From: Bacillus gaemokensis | GTDB lineage: Bacteria; Bacillota; Bacilli; Bacillales; Bacillaceae_G | Assembly (NCBI RefSeq): GCF_001590835.1 | Contig: NZ_LTAQ01000013.1 | Span: forward strand, 34,119-70,601 | Reading direction: 5' to 3' | DNA: 36,483 nt | Shown here: positions 27,701-36,385 of the stretch, piece after piece | Position numbering within the stretch: position 1 is the first letter of the stretch | How the letters are laid out: the number at the start of each line of letters is the position of its first letter | Position numbers and translations under genes: made by a program | Notes under the pieces: generated by a model | What the model saw: the letters and a program-made list of their open reading frames with translations, nothing else | Databases searched by the model: none | What the model was told of the DNA's origin: nothing

Positions 27701-27973
27701 TTATTTAACCGCATCTTTTAACGCTTTACCAGGTTTGAATGCAGGTACTTTGCTTGCTGCGATTTCAATTTCCTCACCAGTTTGTGGGTTACGACCTTTA
27801 CGAGCCGCACGCTCACGAACTTCGAAGTTACCGAATCCGATCAATTGTACTTTATCACCTTGTTTTAAAGCTTCTAAGATAGAATCAAAAACAGCGTCAA
27901 CTGCTTTTGTTGCATCCTTTTTAGAAAGGGAACTTGCTTCTGCAACAGCATTAATTAAATCTGTCTTGTTCAT
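27701..27973 (-). CDS. hbs: DNA-binding protein HU
   Basis: This 90-residue nucleoid protein bends and compacts DNA as a dimer. The full HU pattern is seen: [11 protein letters not shown] at the start, [31 protein letters not shown] with the DNA-binding arm, and [13 protein letters not shown] at the end. The ATG at 27973 has a very strong GGAGGAGGTG site. It is bounded by its own terminator. The gap 27974-28238 upstream is AT-rich and should hold the promoter(s); a TATAAT is present but I could not fix a -35. Confidence 0.97.
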   Translation of the reverse strand: MNKTDLINAVAEASSLSKKDATKAVDAVFDSILEALKQGDKVQLIGFGNFEVRERAARKGRNPQTGEEIEIAASKVPAFKPGKALKDAVK

Positions 27974-28234
27974 GCCATTCACCTCCTCCCAAAGATAAGA
28001 CTGTATAATGATCATAAAATGAGTCTTACTTTCATTTGTAGGCAATTTTTACAAATTCTATACTACAAAGATGTAGATAAATCATTATCAACGCCTATAT
28101 TATACGATTCTCCTGTATAATTCAATATTTTTAAAGAAATTGTTACCTCTAAAATGTGAAAAACTGATGAAACTTGACAATATACAACAAAATATTAGAT
28201 AATGACGGTTTATTTTCCTTCAACCCTTTACAAA

Positions 28235-28269
28235 AAAGAAAAATCCCTCTGCGTACAGAGGGATTTTTC
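28235..28269 (-). terminator. Intrinsic terminator after spoIVA
   Basis: Stem AAAAATCCCTCTG / CAGAGGGATTTTT with a four-base loop, then more T on the minus strand. It starts at the base next to the spoIVA stop. Confidence 0.85.
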
Positions 28270-29748
28270 TTATAAAATAATGGCAATTAGTCCACCAGAT
28301 CCTTCGTTAATAATTCTCTCTAATGTTTCTTTTAATTTATAGCGAGCATTCTCTGGCATTAAAGACAATTTCGCTTGAATTCCTTCTCGAACAATTGAGC
28401 TAAGCGAACGGCCAAAGATGTCTGAATTCCATATTGAAAGCGGATTATCTTCAAAATCTTGCATTAAATACCGAACAAGCTCTTCACTTTGTTTTTCAGT
28501 ACCAATAATTGGCTCGAATGTGGATTCAACATCTACTTTAATCATATGAATTGATGGAGCAACAGCCTTTAATTTCACACCAAATCTTGATCCGTGACGG
28601 ATAATTTCTGGTTCATCTAGACTCATATCAGCTAAGGCTGGAGCAGCTACACCATATCCTGTCTGTTTCACCATTCTTAAAGCATCTGAGACTTGATCGT
28701 ATTCTACTTTCGCATGAGATAAATCGAGCATGAGTTTTAACAAATGATCTTTCCCTCTAATTTCTACACCTACAACTTCTTTTAAAATTTGATCGTACAA
28801 TTCATCCGGTGCATATAAATCAATCTCTGCTACTCCCTGCCCCATATCAATTCCAGCCAAACTCGCTCGATCAATAAACTCATACTGACTAAATTGCCAA
28901 ACAACCCGGTCTACATCACGAAGTCGTTTTATATCTTTAACAGTCTCTTGAACAGCTTCTTGATAACTCTGACGTAACCAATGTCCCTCATTCAACACCA
29001 TTACCCAGCTTGGAAGATTTACATTGACTTCTAAAACTGGGAATTCAAATAATGCTTCACGAAGCACATTGTAAACATCTGTTTCTCTTAAACTTTCTAC
29101 ACTCATTGCGATGACCGGTATATCATATTCTTCTGATAAACTTTGACGTAACTGCTCCGTATCCGGATGGTACGGCTGTACAGTATTAATAATCATAATG
29201 AACGGTTTCCCTACTTCTTTTAACTCATTCACTACACGCTCTTCTGCTTCTATATAATCTCGTCTTGGAATTTCTCCAATCGTTCCATCAGTCGTAATGA
29301 CAACCCCGATAGTAGAATGCTCTTGAATTACTTTACGCGTTCCAATTTCAGCAGCTTCATGGAATGGTATAGGTTCTTCGTACCAAGGAGTATTAATCAT
29401 GCGCGGACCATTCTCATCCTCATAACCTTTGGCTCCAGGAACTGTATAACCCACACAGTCTACCAATCGAATATTTACCTCTAGACCGTCATCAACATGG
29501 ATGGAAACCGCTTGGTTTGGAACAAATTTTGGCTCCGTTGTCATTATTGTACGCCCCGCAGCACTTTGGGGTAATTCATCCTGAGCACGCTGGCGATCTG
29601 AATCATTCTCGATATTCGGAATGACAACAAGCTCCATAAATTTTTTAATAAATGTTGATTTCCCTGTTCGAACTGCTCCTACAACCCCAAAATAAATATC
29701 ACCGCCTGTGCGTTCAGCAATATCTTTAAAAATGTCGACCTTTTCCAA
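28270..29748 (-). CDS. spoIVA: Stage IV sporulation protein A, spore coat basement ATPase
   Basis: This 492-residue protein polymerises with ATP hydrolysis on the forespore surface to form the platform for the spore coat. The N-terminal TRAFAC-type domain has the Walker A GAVRTGKST with Lys30 and LVDCVGYTVPGAKG as a switch region. The C terminus (SLMPENARYKLKETLERI, ending IAIIL) matches the anchor region in B. subtilis. The start is TTG at 29748, with GAGGGAGGG upstream. Normal length. Expected to be made in the mother cell under sigma-E. Confidence 0.97.
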   Translation of the reverse strand: MEKVDIFKDIAERTGGDIYFGVVGAVRTGKSTFIKKFMELVVIPNIENDSDRQRAQDELPQSAAGRTIMTTEPKFVPNQAVSIHVDDGLEVNIRLVDCVGYTVPGAKGYEDENGPRMINTPWYEEPIPFHEAAEIGTRKVIQEHSTIGVVITTDGTIGEIPRRDYIEAEERVVNELKEVGKPFIMIINTVQPYHPDTEQLRQSLSEEYDIPVIAMSVESLRETDVYNVLREALFEFPVLEVNVNLPSWVMVLNEGHWLRQSYQEAVQETVKDIKRLRDVDRVVWQFSQYEFIDRASLAGIDMGQGVAEIDLYAPDELYDQILKEVVGVEIRGKDHLLKLMLDLSHAKVEYDQVSDALRMVKQTGYGVAAPALADMSLDEPEIIRHGSRFGVKLKAVAPSIHMIKVDVESTFEPIIGTEKQSEELVRYLMQDFEDNPLSIWNSDIFGRSLSSIVREGIQAKLSLMPENARYKLKETLERIINEGSGGLIAIIL

Positions 29749-29943
29749 GTGATTCCCTCCCTCAAAATTTTTGGGAACAATCTAATTTCTATTAACAATC
29801 CATACTCTCGCTGATATTTCCTAACATCTGATTTAACTTAAAGATACTCTGGAAGTTCGGACAATATATCATATGATTTTGTCCTAGTTTCATATGACTA
29901 TTTAAAAAGAACTTTTTGTTTGCATCACAAGTTGAATTACAAG

Positions 29944-29985
29944 AAAAAACCTTTCTTCTAGAACTTATTCGCTAGAAGAAAGGTT
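29944..29985 (-). terminator. Intrinsic terminator after yphF
   Basis: A 14-base perfect stem AACCTTTCTTCTAG / CTAGAAGAAAGGTT with a ten-base loop, then TTTTTT on the minus strand, directly after the yphF stop. Confidence 0.85.
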
Positions 29986-29991
29986 CATGAC

Positions 29992-30705
29992 TTATCCTTT
30001 AAAAAAAATTGGTTCTCCGTTCTTTACTGTATAAGGTAATGAATATGCCGGTACAAATGGTGCGTTTTTTAATAGCACATTCCGAATATCTTCACCTTCT
30101 TTTAATTCCCCCTCATTTTTTTGTAATATTTCATATAAGTCCATTCGATAATCAACAAAAATCTCCCCTTTTTCATTGATCACGAGCGGCAATCCTTTTC
30201 CAGAATATGGACTCGTCACCTGTGGTACATCTTTATAACCCATTTTTTTGAAATCCAATTCATAAACGCCATCCGCAATAACTTTTTTAAAAGGAGGATA
30301 TTGATGATCATCTCGATACATCTGCAATTTTAACTTAACCTCCCGAATCTGTTCTGTCATTCTTACATCGATTAATTTTACTGTTGGATTTGTTTCTACA
30401 TCAACCAATACATATTGATACACACCACCACTTTCATACGCATTCCCTGGCGGATCTTGTATATAACGCGGCGCAATTTTTTGAAAATCGATAGGATATT
30501 TTTGATAAATTGGTGTACTCATATCCCGCGTCTTAATAGGTAACAAACCATTATTTTGTTCCTTATATGTATTTACAGCTTTTTGGACAGCTTGTAGCTG
30601 ATCTTCATAAGGGATAGCATTTTGTTTCATATTTTCTCTCGGATACATACATCCTACTAAAATGCTTGTACAACAAAATATTAAAATAATATAGACTTTT
30701 TTCAC
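29992..30705 (-). CDS. yphF: YphF, probable lipoprotein
   Basis: This roughly 237-residue protein has a lipoprotein signal: basic start, hydrophobic IILIFCCTSI and lipobox LVGC. The mature part is soluble and probably lies outside the membrane. No catalytic motif is seen and the function is unknown to me. GTG at 30705 is preferred because AGGGTGG lies seven bases upstream; a TTG at 30711 would be only about three bases from it. It sits between yphE and spoIVA, as in B. subtilis. Confidence 0.8.
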   Translation of the reverse strand: MKKVYIILIFCCTSILVGCMYPRENMKQNAIPYEDQLQAVQKAVNTYKEQNNGLLPIKTRDMSTPIYQKYPIDFQKIAPRYIQDPPGNAYESGGVYQYVLVDVETNPTVKLIDVRMTEQIREVKLKLQMYRDDHQYPPFKKVIADGVYELDFKKMGYKDVPQVTSPYSGKGLPLVINEKGEIFVDYRMDLYEILQKNEGELKEGEDIRNVLLKNAPFVPAYSLPYTVKNGEPIFFKG

Positions 30706-30872
30706 TGGCAATCCACCCTTTATTTTCTAGCTAGCATTTACTATATCTCGTTTCTTCCTTATCACTGCCGCAATAAACTTATAAATCCCTACTATTTCTT
30801 AGTAGTTTTTTATGGAATTATATATTTTTTCAACTATTAATATCCTTTTCAAATAAAGAGTAATCACTATTT

Positions 30873-31076
30873 TTACTGTTCCACCGGTCCACTAAACACA
30901 ACAAGAAAAATAACAATTCCAGATACAATCATAAGTGTATACGCAACCCCCGCTGTAATCCCTTTCAAAAATTTATTCTTCATTCTATGTCTACTTAACA
31001 AAATAAAGAGTACCGCAATAAACATAAATCCCATTGCCCCTAAAGAAAACCACATTTTTATAAGTCCTTCAGACAT
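30873..31076 (-). CDS. yphE: YphE, DUF2768 small membrane protein
   Basis: This 67-residue protein has two membrane segments (about 8-28 and 43-63) joined by a basic loop RHRMKNKFLKG. It matches the DUF2768 family (YphE). Function is unknown. The ATG at 31076 has AAGGGG seven bases upstream; a GTG two codons earlier is too close to that site. Gene order yphE-yphF-spoIVA is as in B. subtilis. Confidence 0.8.
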   Translation of the reverse strand: MSEGLIKMWFSLGAMGFMFIAVLFILLSRHRMKNKFLKGITAGVAYTLMIVSGIVIFLVVFSGPVEQ

Positions 31077-31253
31077 ATACACACCCCTTAGTCTATTTTT
31101 ATACTATTTTAACAAATTAAAAATTTTAAACAAAGAGAATTCATTATTTTATTATGAATTCTTCCCTAAACAAAAACTCCACTACTGACAATTTTATAAT
31201 CAATAATCGTATGACACTTTATTCTCACACCAATAAGATTTCTAGAGATCACT

Positions 31254-31473
31254 TATCTCCCGTTTTGCTTCTCTTAAAGCAATCGGGAAAATTACTACCT
31301 TCAAATAGCGAGATAAAGTGAAACTTCCATCAGTGGGGGTTTTCTTCATCTCCCACTGATGGAAATTCCTCACGAATCCGGCTTTTACGGGCAGTTATCC
31401 CCCACCTATCTTCCTTACTTCTCTCTGAATCTTGAGATGGAGGTATTACTGCCCGAAAATAGCGGGATAAAAA
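31254..31473 (+). repeat. Composite modular intergenic repeat (X-Y-X)
   Basis: Two X modules (31254-31317 and 31388-31471) flank a Y module. Each X begins TTATC(T/C)CC and ends ATAGCG(A/G)GATAAA. The Y module has a perfect 13-base hairpin, TTCCATCAGTGGG (31325-31337) with CCCACTGATGGAA (31352-31364). In the right X, CGGGCAGT (31388-31395) pairs with ACTGCCCG (31448-31455), while TATCCC (31397-31402) can pair with GGGATA (31464-31469), a pseudoknot-like layout. A 65-codon minus-strand frame over this stretch is taken to be non-coding. The 510-base gap 31083-31592 holds this and one terminator. It resembles bcr-type repeats. Confidence 0.7.
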
Positions 31474-31509
31474 TAAAACCGAAGCGAATATACCCTCTTC
31501 GCTTCGGTT
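31471..31509 (-). terminator. Intrinsic terminator after the spoVIF-family gene
   Basis: Stem AACCGAAGCGA / TCGCTTCGGTT with a short loop, then TTTATTTTT on the minus strand. It abuts the end of the repeat, which supplies part of the T-rich tail. Confidence 0.75.
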
Positions 31510-31592
31510 GACCAAATATGCCCACAAACAGCTCTATTCCCATGTATTCATAGCTATCGTATGCAATCTATGAACCTTTTGTTTCTCATACT

Positions 31593-31844
31593 TTATTTTT
31601 TAAACATTTTACTTAATGAGCTAAAATCTGTCGGCATATTGTTATTAATAATCGCTTTTACAATTTGGTCTTCTTGCTCTTTCGGCACTTCACGTCCTGC
31701 CATTGTAGCAACTTGATGAATCAATTGACGTAACACTTTCTCATCACGTAAATTTGCATTTTGTACAGATGATGCTAATTTAAAGATATCATCTTTATTT
31801 ACCTTTGCCTCTTTCTCAATATTATTAAAAAGGTTATTATCCAT
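31593..31844 (-). CDS. spoVIF: Stage VI sporulation protein F family
   Basis: This 83-residue acidic-basic mixed protein matches the SpoVIF family (YjcC type), known in B. subtilis as a mother-cell factor that supports late coat gene expression through GerE. Seen: KDDIFKLASSVQNANLRDEKVLRQLI and NNNMPTDFSSLSKMF. The ATG at 31844 has GGAGAGG nine bases upstream; a GTG at 31853 is also open. A sigma-K-like sequence lies upstream. Whether it is the true SpoVIF orthologue or a paralogue is not settled. Confidence 0.75.
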   Translation of the reverse strand: MDNNLFNNIEKEAKVNKDDIFKLASSVQNANLRDEKVLRQLIHQVATMAGREVPKEQEDQIVKAIINNNMPTDFSSLSKMFKK

Positions 31845-31873
31845 TCCCTTCACCCTCTCCTTAAGTTACATTC

Positions 31874-31900
31874 CATCGTATGCAAAAAGAATGAAATGGT
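31874..31900 (-). promoter_or_regulatory. Possible sigma-K promoter of the spoVIF-family gene
   Basis: Minus-strand AC, 16-base spacer, then CATACGATG, close to the sigma-K pattern AC-N16/17-CATANNNTA. About 30 bases before the start codon. Confidence 0.35.
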
Positions 31901-31918
31901 GAAAATACCTAGAAAAAA

Positions 31919-31959
31919 AACAAAAAGCTATATAAGTGCATAAAGCACTTATATAGCTT
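31919..31959 (-). terminator. Intrinsic terminator after gpsA
   Basis: A 15-base perfect stem AAGCTATATAAGTGC / GCACTTATATAGCTT with a five-base loop, followed on the minus strand by TTTGTTTTTTT. Ends the der-gpsA transcript. Confidence 0.85.
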
Positions 31960-31963
31960 CTAT

Positions 31964-32986
31964 TTACAGTAAATCAGGTATCGCTTCAACTTCATGCTTG
32001 CGAACACGCCCCATCAATGAACCTACTGCATCTTTCACATTATTTCCATTGAATAGCACATCGTATAAAGCTGATGTAATTGGCATTTCAACACCCATTT
32101 TCTCAGCCATTTCGTACGCCGCTTTCGTTGTTCGTACACCTTCAACAACCATACCCATACTGTCTAATACTTCCTCTAACGAATGCCCTTTTCCAAGCAT
32201 ATTTCCCGCACGCCAATTTCTGCTATGGACACTTGTACAAGTTACAATTAAGTCACCCATTCCTGTTAATCCAGCAAATGTTAACGGATTTCCACCCATC
32301 TTTCTTCCTAAGCGAGCGATTTCCGTTAGACCACGTGTCATTAAAGCTGCCTTTGCGTTATCACCTAACCCAAGACCATCTGTAATTCCAGCAGCTAACG
32401 CAATAATATTTTTTAATGCGCCGCCAAGCTCCACCCCGACGATATCAGGATTTGTATATACTCGGAAATAGCCGTTCATAAATAAGTCTTGTACCTCTTC
32501 AGCCGCTTCCATACGTTTAGCAGCAGAAGTGACAGTTGTCGCTTGACGTAGCCCCACTTCTTCCGCATGACTCGGTCCTGATAATACAACAACATCACGA
32601 ATAAGACTCGCTGGTATTTCTTCTTCAATCATTTCTGAAATACGCTTTGAAGTCCCTGGTTCAATGCCTTTACTCGCATGAATCCAAGTAATTGGCCCTG
32701 AAACAATTTCTTTCATATCCTGCAGTACTTCTCGGTACGCTTTCGTTGGCACCACTAGAAGTACTGTATCTACATCTACTAATGCTTCTTCTAAAGAAGA
32801 GTAGGCTACGATTGTGCTTGGCAATGTAATCCCTGGAAGATACCGACTGTTCTCATGTTTCATATTCATTTCATCCATGAGCTCTGAGCGATTTCCCCAA
32901 ATACGTACATCATGACCATTGTCAGCTAATACCATCGCTAACGCTGTTCCCCAGCTACCTGCTCCTACTACTGTGATTTTTTTCAT
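31964..32986 (-). CDS. gpsA: Glycerol-3-phosphate dehydrogenase [NAD(P)+]
   Basis: This 340-residue enzyme reduces dihydroxyacetone phosphate to sn-glycerol-3-phosphate for phospholipid synthesis. The N-terminal dinucleotide fold has VVGAGSWGTALA (about 6-17); the catalytic region has GVELGGALKNIIALAAGI, with the conserved lysine, and later TFAGLTGMGDLIVTC. Start ATG lies 18 bases after der, so the two are an operon as in B. subtilis. Confidence 0.97.
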   Translation of the reverse strand: MKKITVVGAGSWGTALAMVLADNGHDVRIWGNRSELMDEMNMKHENSRYLPGITLPSTIVAYSSLEEALVDVDTVLLVVPTKAYREVLQDMKEIVSGPITWIHASKGIEPGTSKRISEMIEEEIPASLIRDVVVLSGPSHAEEVGLRQATTVTSAAKRMEAAEEVQDLFMNGYFRVYTNPDIVGVELGGALKNIIALAAGITDGLGLGDNAKAALMTRGLTEIARLGRKMGGNPLTFAGLTGMGDLIVTCTSVHSRNWRAGNMLGKGHSLEEVLDSMGMVVEGVRTTKAAYEMAEKMGVEMPITSALYDVLFNGNNVKDAVGSLMGRVRKHEVEAIPDLL

Positions 32987-33004
32987 AAAATCACATCCTC
33001 TCCA

Positions 33005-34315
33005 TTAGTCTCTTGCTCTAGAAATAATTCGAATTGGCGTTCCTACGAAGCCAAACGACTCACGTAAACGATTCTTTAAGAAGCGCTCATATGAAAAGTG
33101 CATTAATTCTGGATCATTTACAAAGACAACAAATGTTGGTGGCTTCACTGCAACTTGTGTTGCATAGAAGATTTTCAAGCGGCTACCATTATGTGTTGGC
33201 GTTGGATTCATTGCCACCGCGTCCATAATTACGTCATTTAATACATTCGTCTGTACGCGAATGCTATGACTTTCATTGACTTCATTAATAACTGGTAATA
33301 ATGTCTGCGTACGTTTTCTCGTTTTCGCAGATAAGAATACAATCGGCGCATAATCTAAGAATTGGAAATGAGCACGAATGTTTTCTTCAAATGCTTTCAT
33401 TGTCTTTTCATCTTTTTTAACTGCATCCCATTTATTCACAACGATAATAACAGCTCGTCCTGATTCATGTGCATAACCAGCGATTTTTTTATCCTGCTCA
33501 ATAATTCCTTCTTCACCGTCTAAAACAACTAAAACAACGTCAGAGCGTTCAATCGCTCTCAATGCACGAAGCACACTATACTTTTCGGTACTCTCGTATA
33601 CTTTCCCTTTTTTACGCATACCAGCTGTATCAATAATAACGTAATCTTGTCCATCTTTACTGTACGGTGTATCAACAGCATCACGTGTCGTTCCTGCTAC
33701 GTTACTTACGATTACGCGTTCTTGACCAAGTAATGCATTTACAAGCGATGATTTCCCTACGTTCGGGCGGCCAATTAATGAGAAACGAATCGTTTCGTCA
33801 TCGTATGCCTCTTCTTCAATCTTAGGGAAATGTTGTGCTGCTTCATCTAATAAATCTCCTAAACCTAATCCGTGTGTACCAGAAATCGGGAACGGCTCAC
33901 CAAATCCCAATGCATAGAAATCATAAATGTCATTACGCATCTCTGGATTGTCCACCTTATTTACTGCAAGTACAACCGGTTTTTTAGAACGATATAAAAT
34001 TTTTGCAACTTCCTCATCTGCTGCAGTTACACCGTCGCGACCATTCGTCATAAAAATGATAACATCCGCTTCATCAATCGCAACTTCCGCTTGTTGACGA
34101 ATTTGTGTCAAAAAGGGCTCGTCTCCAATATCAATTCCACCTGTATCAATAATGTTAAATTCATGATTCAGCCATTCTCCTGCACTATAAATACGATCTC
34201 GTGTTACACCTGGGATATCTTCTACAATTGATACTCTCTCTCCAACAATTCTATTGAAAATAGTAGATTTCCCTACGTTCGGGCGGCCTACTATTGCCAC
34301 TACTGGTTTCGGCAT
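33005..34315 (-). CDS. der: Ribosome biogenesis GTPase Der (EngA)
   Basis: This 436-residue essential GTPase has two G domains in tandem. The first shows [12 protein letters not shown] (about 8-19), DTGGID and NKVD; the second shows [12 protein letters not shown] (about 183), [10 protein letters not shown] and NKWD. The C-terminal KH-like domain follows (about 350-436). It acts in maturation of the 50S subunit. First gene of der-gpsA. Its leader carries a promoter and, 39 bases before the start, a terminator hairpin. Confidence 0.97.
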   Translation of the reverse strand: MPKPVVAIVGRPNVGKSTIFNRIVGERVSIVEDIPGVTRDRIYSAGEWLNHEFNIIDTGGIDIGDEPFLTQIRQQAEVAIDEADVIIFMTNGRDGVTAADEEVAKILYRSKKPVVLAVNKVDNPEMRNDIYDFYALGFGEPFPISGTHGLGLGDLLDEAAQHFPKIEEEAYDDETIRFSLIGRPNVGKSSLVNALLGQERVIVSNVAGTTRDAVDTPYSKDGQDYVIIDTAGMRKKGKVYESTEKYSVLRALRAIERSDVVLVVLDGEEGIIEQDKKIAGYAHESGRAVIIVVNKWDAVKKDEKTMKAFEENIRAHFQFLDYAPIVFLSAKTRKRTQTLLPVINEVNESHSIRVQTNVLNDVIMDAVAMNPTPTHNGSRLKIFYATQVAVKPPTFVVFVNDPELMHFSYERFLKNRLRESFGFVGTPIRIISRARD

Positions 34316-34353
34316 ATACTTTCATCCTTTCATCTTGCTTCTGTTTATTATGT

Positions 34354-34381
34354 AAAAAACCCTTCTTTGTGCAAGAAGGGA
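34354..34381 (-). terminator. Terminator hairpin between the YIEGIA group and der
   Basis: Stem CCCTTCTT / AAGAAGGG with a five-base loop, then TTTTTT on the minus strand. It lies downstream of the capping gene and also downstream of a predicted promoter, so it may end the upstream operon, attenuate der, or both. Confidence 0.75.
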
Positions 34382-34423
34382 TTTGCATTCCAGAATATTT
34401 CTCAACGTATCAAAACACCTCAT

Positions 34424-34453
34424 ATTATAGCATACGTTACTAATGTTTCACAA
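34424..34453 (-). promoter_or_regulatory. Predicted promoter upstream of der
   Basis: Minus-strand TTGTGA (34448-34453), 18-base spacer, TATAAT (34424-34429) with TGC extended -10. It overlaps the end of the capping gene. Start of transcription would be near 34417, ahead of the hairpin at 34354-34381. Confidence 0.6.
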
Positions 34454-34625
34454 TAATATATACATTCTCTTGTAAGCGGTGTGCAATACCATCTAAAATA
34501 GCTTCTAAATTATTTGCGACAAATTCCATTTCTTCTTTTGAATCACAAACAAATAAAGGTGCTCCACCAGCAAACTTTTCTGGTGTTGTTGTAATTACAG
34601 CAAGAATATAGCTTTCTAATATCAC
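34440..34625 (-). CDS. Capping complex subunit for YIEGIA
   Basis: This 61-residue soluble protein matches a small family annotated as the capping subunit for YIEGIA. Seen: ILAVITTTPEKFAGGAPLFVCDSKEEMEFVANNLEAIL. The GTG start at 34625 overlaps the stop of the YIEGIA gene (GTGA), with GGAGAG seven bases upstream, so the two are coupled. In C. difficile such proteins are reported to hold the YIEGIA protein in check. That role is from memory and is inferred for this gene. Confidence 0.75.
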   Translation of the reverse strand: MILESYILAVITTTPEKFAGGAPLFVCDSKEEMEFVANNLEAILDGIAHRLQENVYIIVKH

Positions 34626-35515
34626 CTTGTGTCTCTCCTTCCTTTCGGAGCTTCTGATGACATATGAACCGCGCTTTCTAAAGTTGGCACATTTCCGATT
34701 ACCGCAATCGCTTTTTTTACGTCTTGATCTTGCGGGAGTACAAATACACCTACTCTCCCGTCTTCTAAATCACGCTTAGCTAGTGGCACTAACGCCGGCG
34801 TTCCAGAATCTCTAAATATGCCTAATGCAACCGAAACATCATGCAAGATCGCTTGTCGTTGTCCAAGATTGGAAATCGTTACCCTTGCGTCAATGGACTT
34901 AGGCTTTAGAATAAACCCCATTCCATACTTCATAATTTCTTCTTGCCGTGCTGGCAATCCAATATTCATAATATAAATATTATCAATATAGAGTCCTGCC
35001 CCTTCAAACCGAAGAGGAACATGCTCAATGTCTACGAGATCGTGTAGCCTTTTACCAGACATCAATATTTTTGCAATAAACAATCCCACTATGCCAGTAA
35101 CTACACCAGCAACCCACGAATGAAACCCTATGTATGTAAATGTTGTCACAAATGATGTTAGCATCGCTAAATAGTTACGACTTTCAAATACAAGGGCTAT
35201 CCCCTCAATATATGTATTTCCACGTGGTACAAGCTCATACCCATCTAATTGTTGCAGTGTATTTCTTTCCATATTTCGTACATCTCGAAATTGGGAAGCT
35301 GCTAGCGTTAAGAACGTAATCGCTGAAAAATCCTTTTTCAAAATAGATGGAATAGCAATTGCCCCTAAAGCTGCTGCGATTAACCCCATAGCGATATGAA
35401 TTATTTTCCCATGCAAACGTGTAGGATATTGTCTTGTATCTGTACGCAGCATAAATATTCTCGTTACTGTTCCTGCAATTACGCCACACAAAATGGCTGG
35501 TGTATATTCAGTCAT
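34622..35515 (-). CDS. yphB: YIEGIA family membrane protein (YphB-like)
   Basis: This 297-residue protein has several membrane segments in the first half (about 5-22, 38-58, 63-75, 108-128, 132-152) and a soluble C-terminal part. The name-giving YIEGIA motif is at residues 102-107. The YIEGIA family occurs in spore formers; in C. difficile it has been linked to control of SpoIVA levels. Here it lies in yphA-yphB-capping, in the same neighbourhood as spoIVA. A protease-like or regulatory function is possible, but I see no classical catalytic motif. Confidence 0.8.
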   Translation of the reverse strand: MTEYTPAILCGVIAGTVTRIFMLRTDTRQYPTRLHGKIIHIAMGLIAAALGAIAIPSILKKDFSAITFLTLAASQFRDVRNMERNTLQQLDGYELVPRGNTYIEGIALVFESRNYLAMLTSFVTTFTYIGFHSWVAGVVTGIVGLFIAKILMSGKRLHDLVDIEHVPLRFEGAGLYIDNIYIMNIGLPARQEEIMKYGMGFILKPKSIDARVTISNLGQRQAILHDVSVALGIFRDSGTPALVPLAKRDLEDGRVGVFVLPQDQDVKKAIAVIGNVPTLESAVHMSSEAPKGRRDTR

Positions 35516-35518
35516 GTA

Positions 35519-36118
35519 TTATCCTTGCCTTTCTTTTACATGTTTTTTCCTAAGCTTTCCTGTATAAGCTGATACCTTTACAACACAAAGCAAAATTGCG
35601 ACAAATAGCGTCGAAACAGCAATGATATCAAAAAACGTCAAACTACCAAATTCATATGGAAAATGAAGTTTACGAAAAATAAATGTTACTAATATTTCAC
35701 CTTGTAGTGCTCCTGTATATAAAGAGCATAGCCGTAACAAACGATCTCGATGCAACAAGATTGATGCATATACAAGAACACCACTTAACATAAAGGTTCG
35801 ATCCATAACAATCCAAATCGGGTCATATACCTCTAATAAATGAAAAGTTGTGTATAACATAGCGATGATAAGTGCCGAAAGTAACACGTATATTTTTTTC
35901 CAGATAGAATATAGCGTAATCCCTAAAAAAGAAATGATACCAAGTAAAAGAGCATTTATTGATACAGTGAAAGAAACAATTGATACATGAATTTGTGAGC
36001 AAATGATAAATATTAATATGACCGTACTCACTTTCCAACGAATAGCTTCTTTTTTCATAAAAAACGTCGCAACAATCCAGCCCATCCATGCTATAAAATA
36101 AAAATAATTCCCATCCAT
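35519..36118 (-). CDS. yphA: YphA, integral membrane protein
   Basis: This roughly 199-residue protein is mostly hydrophobic, with about six membrane segments and a basic C-terminal tail (KLRKKHVKERQG). It corresponds by position and opening sequence (YFYFIAWMGWIVATFF) to B. subtilis YphA, of unknown function. The ATG at 36118 has GGAGGTG five bases upstream; an in-frame ATG at 36142 has none. It is first in the yphA-yphB-capping group, three bases from yphB. Confidence 0.8.
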   Translation of the reverse strand: MDGNYFYFIAWMGWIVATFFMKKEAIRWKVSTVILIFIICSQIHVSIVSFTVSINALLLGIISFLGITLYSIWKKIYVLLSALIIAMLYTTFHLLEVYDPIWIVMDRTFMLSGVLVYASILLHRDRLLRLCSLYTGALQGEILVTFIFRKLHFPYEFGSLTFFDIIAVSTLFVAILLCVVKVSAYTGKLRKKHVKERQG

Positions 36119-36235
36119 ATTTTCACCTCCTATCATTTCCATTATGGGAACTTTTTATAAAAACTAATCCTCCCTTCTGCCTGCATAGTTTTTCTTATAA
36201 CAGCAACACTCTCTAGTAAGGAGGTGTAAATAGCA

Positions 36236-36370
36236 ATGGGAAAAGACCGTCAAGAAAAAAAGTTAAAACAATCACGCCGCGTCGAATCTGATCGCGACCA
36301 ATCACTACAATACCCTGGTGCAACTAGTCTTGATACACCAGAACAAGCTCAAAAACAGAATCAACATTAA
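36236..36370 (+). CDS. ypzI: YpzI family small protein
   Basis: This 44-residue, highly polar protein is rich in Lys, Arg, Gln and Asp (GKDRQEKKLKQSRRVESDRD near the start). It matches the YpzI family found in Bacillus spore formers; function is unknown. AAGGAGGTG lies nine bases before the ATG, and a strong terminator follows. It is one of only two plus-strand genes here and diverges from yphA. Confidence 0.85.
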   Translation: MGKDRQEKKLKQSRRVESDRDQSLQYPGATSLDTPEQAQKQNQH

Positions 36371-36385
36371 ACAAGATAAAATAAA

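Noticed and set aside
28046-28234. Specific promoter call for hbs
   Set aside because: A TATAAT is present on the minus strand near 28095-28105, but no -35 at proper spacing could be fixed, so no site is reported.
31137-31161. Palindrome GAATTCAT...ATGAATTC considered as a terminator or operator
   Set aside because: The stem is only A/T-rich plus one GC pair, no gene ends next to it, and the T run after it is interrupted.
31330-31527. 65-codon minus-strand frame across the repeat
   Set aside because: It lies wholly on the X/Y repeat and its flanking terminator, has no ribosome site, and its peptide only reflects the repeat sequence.
31998-32471. 157-codon plus-strand frame opposite gpsA
   Set aside because: Antisense shadow of a strongly conserved gene with no ribosome site seen.
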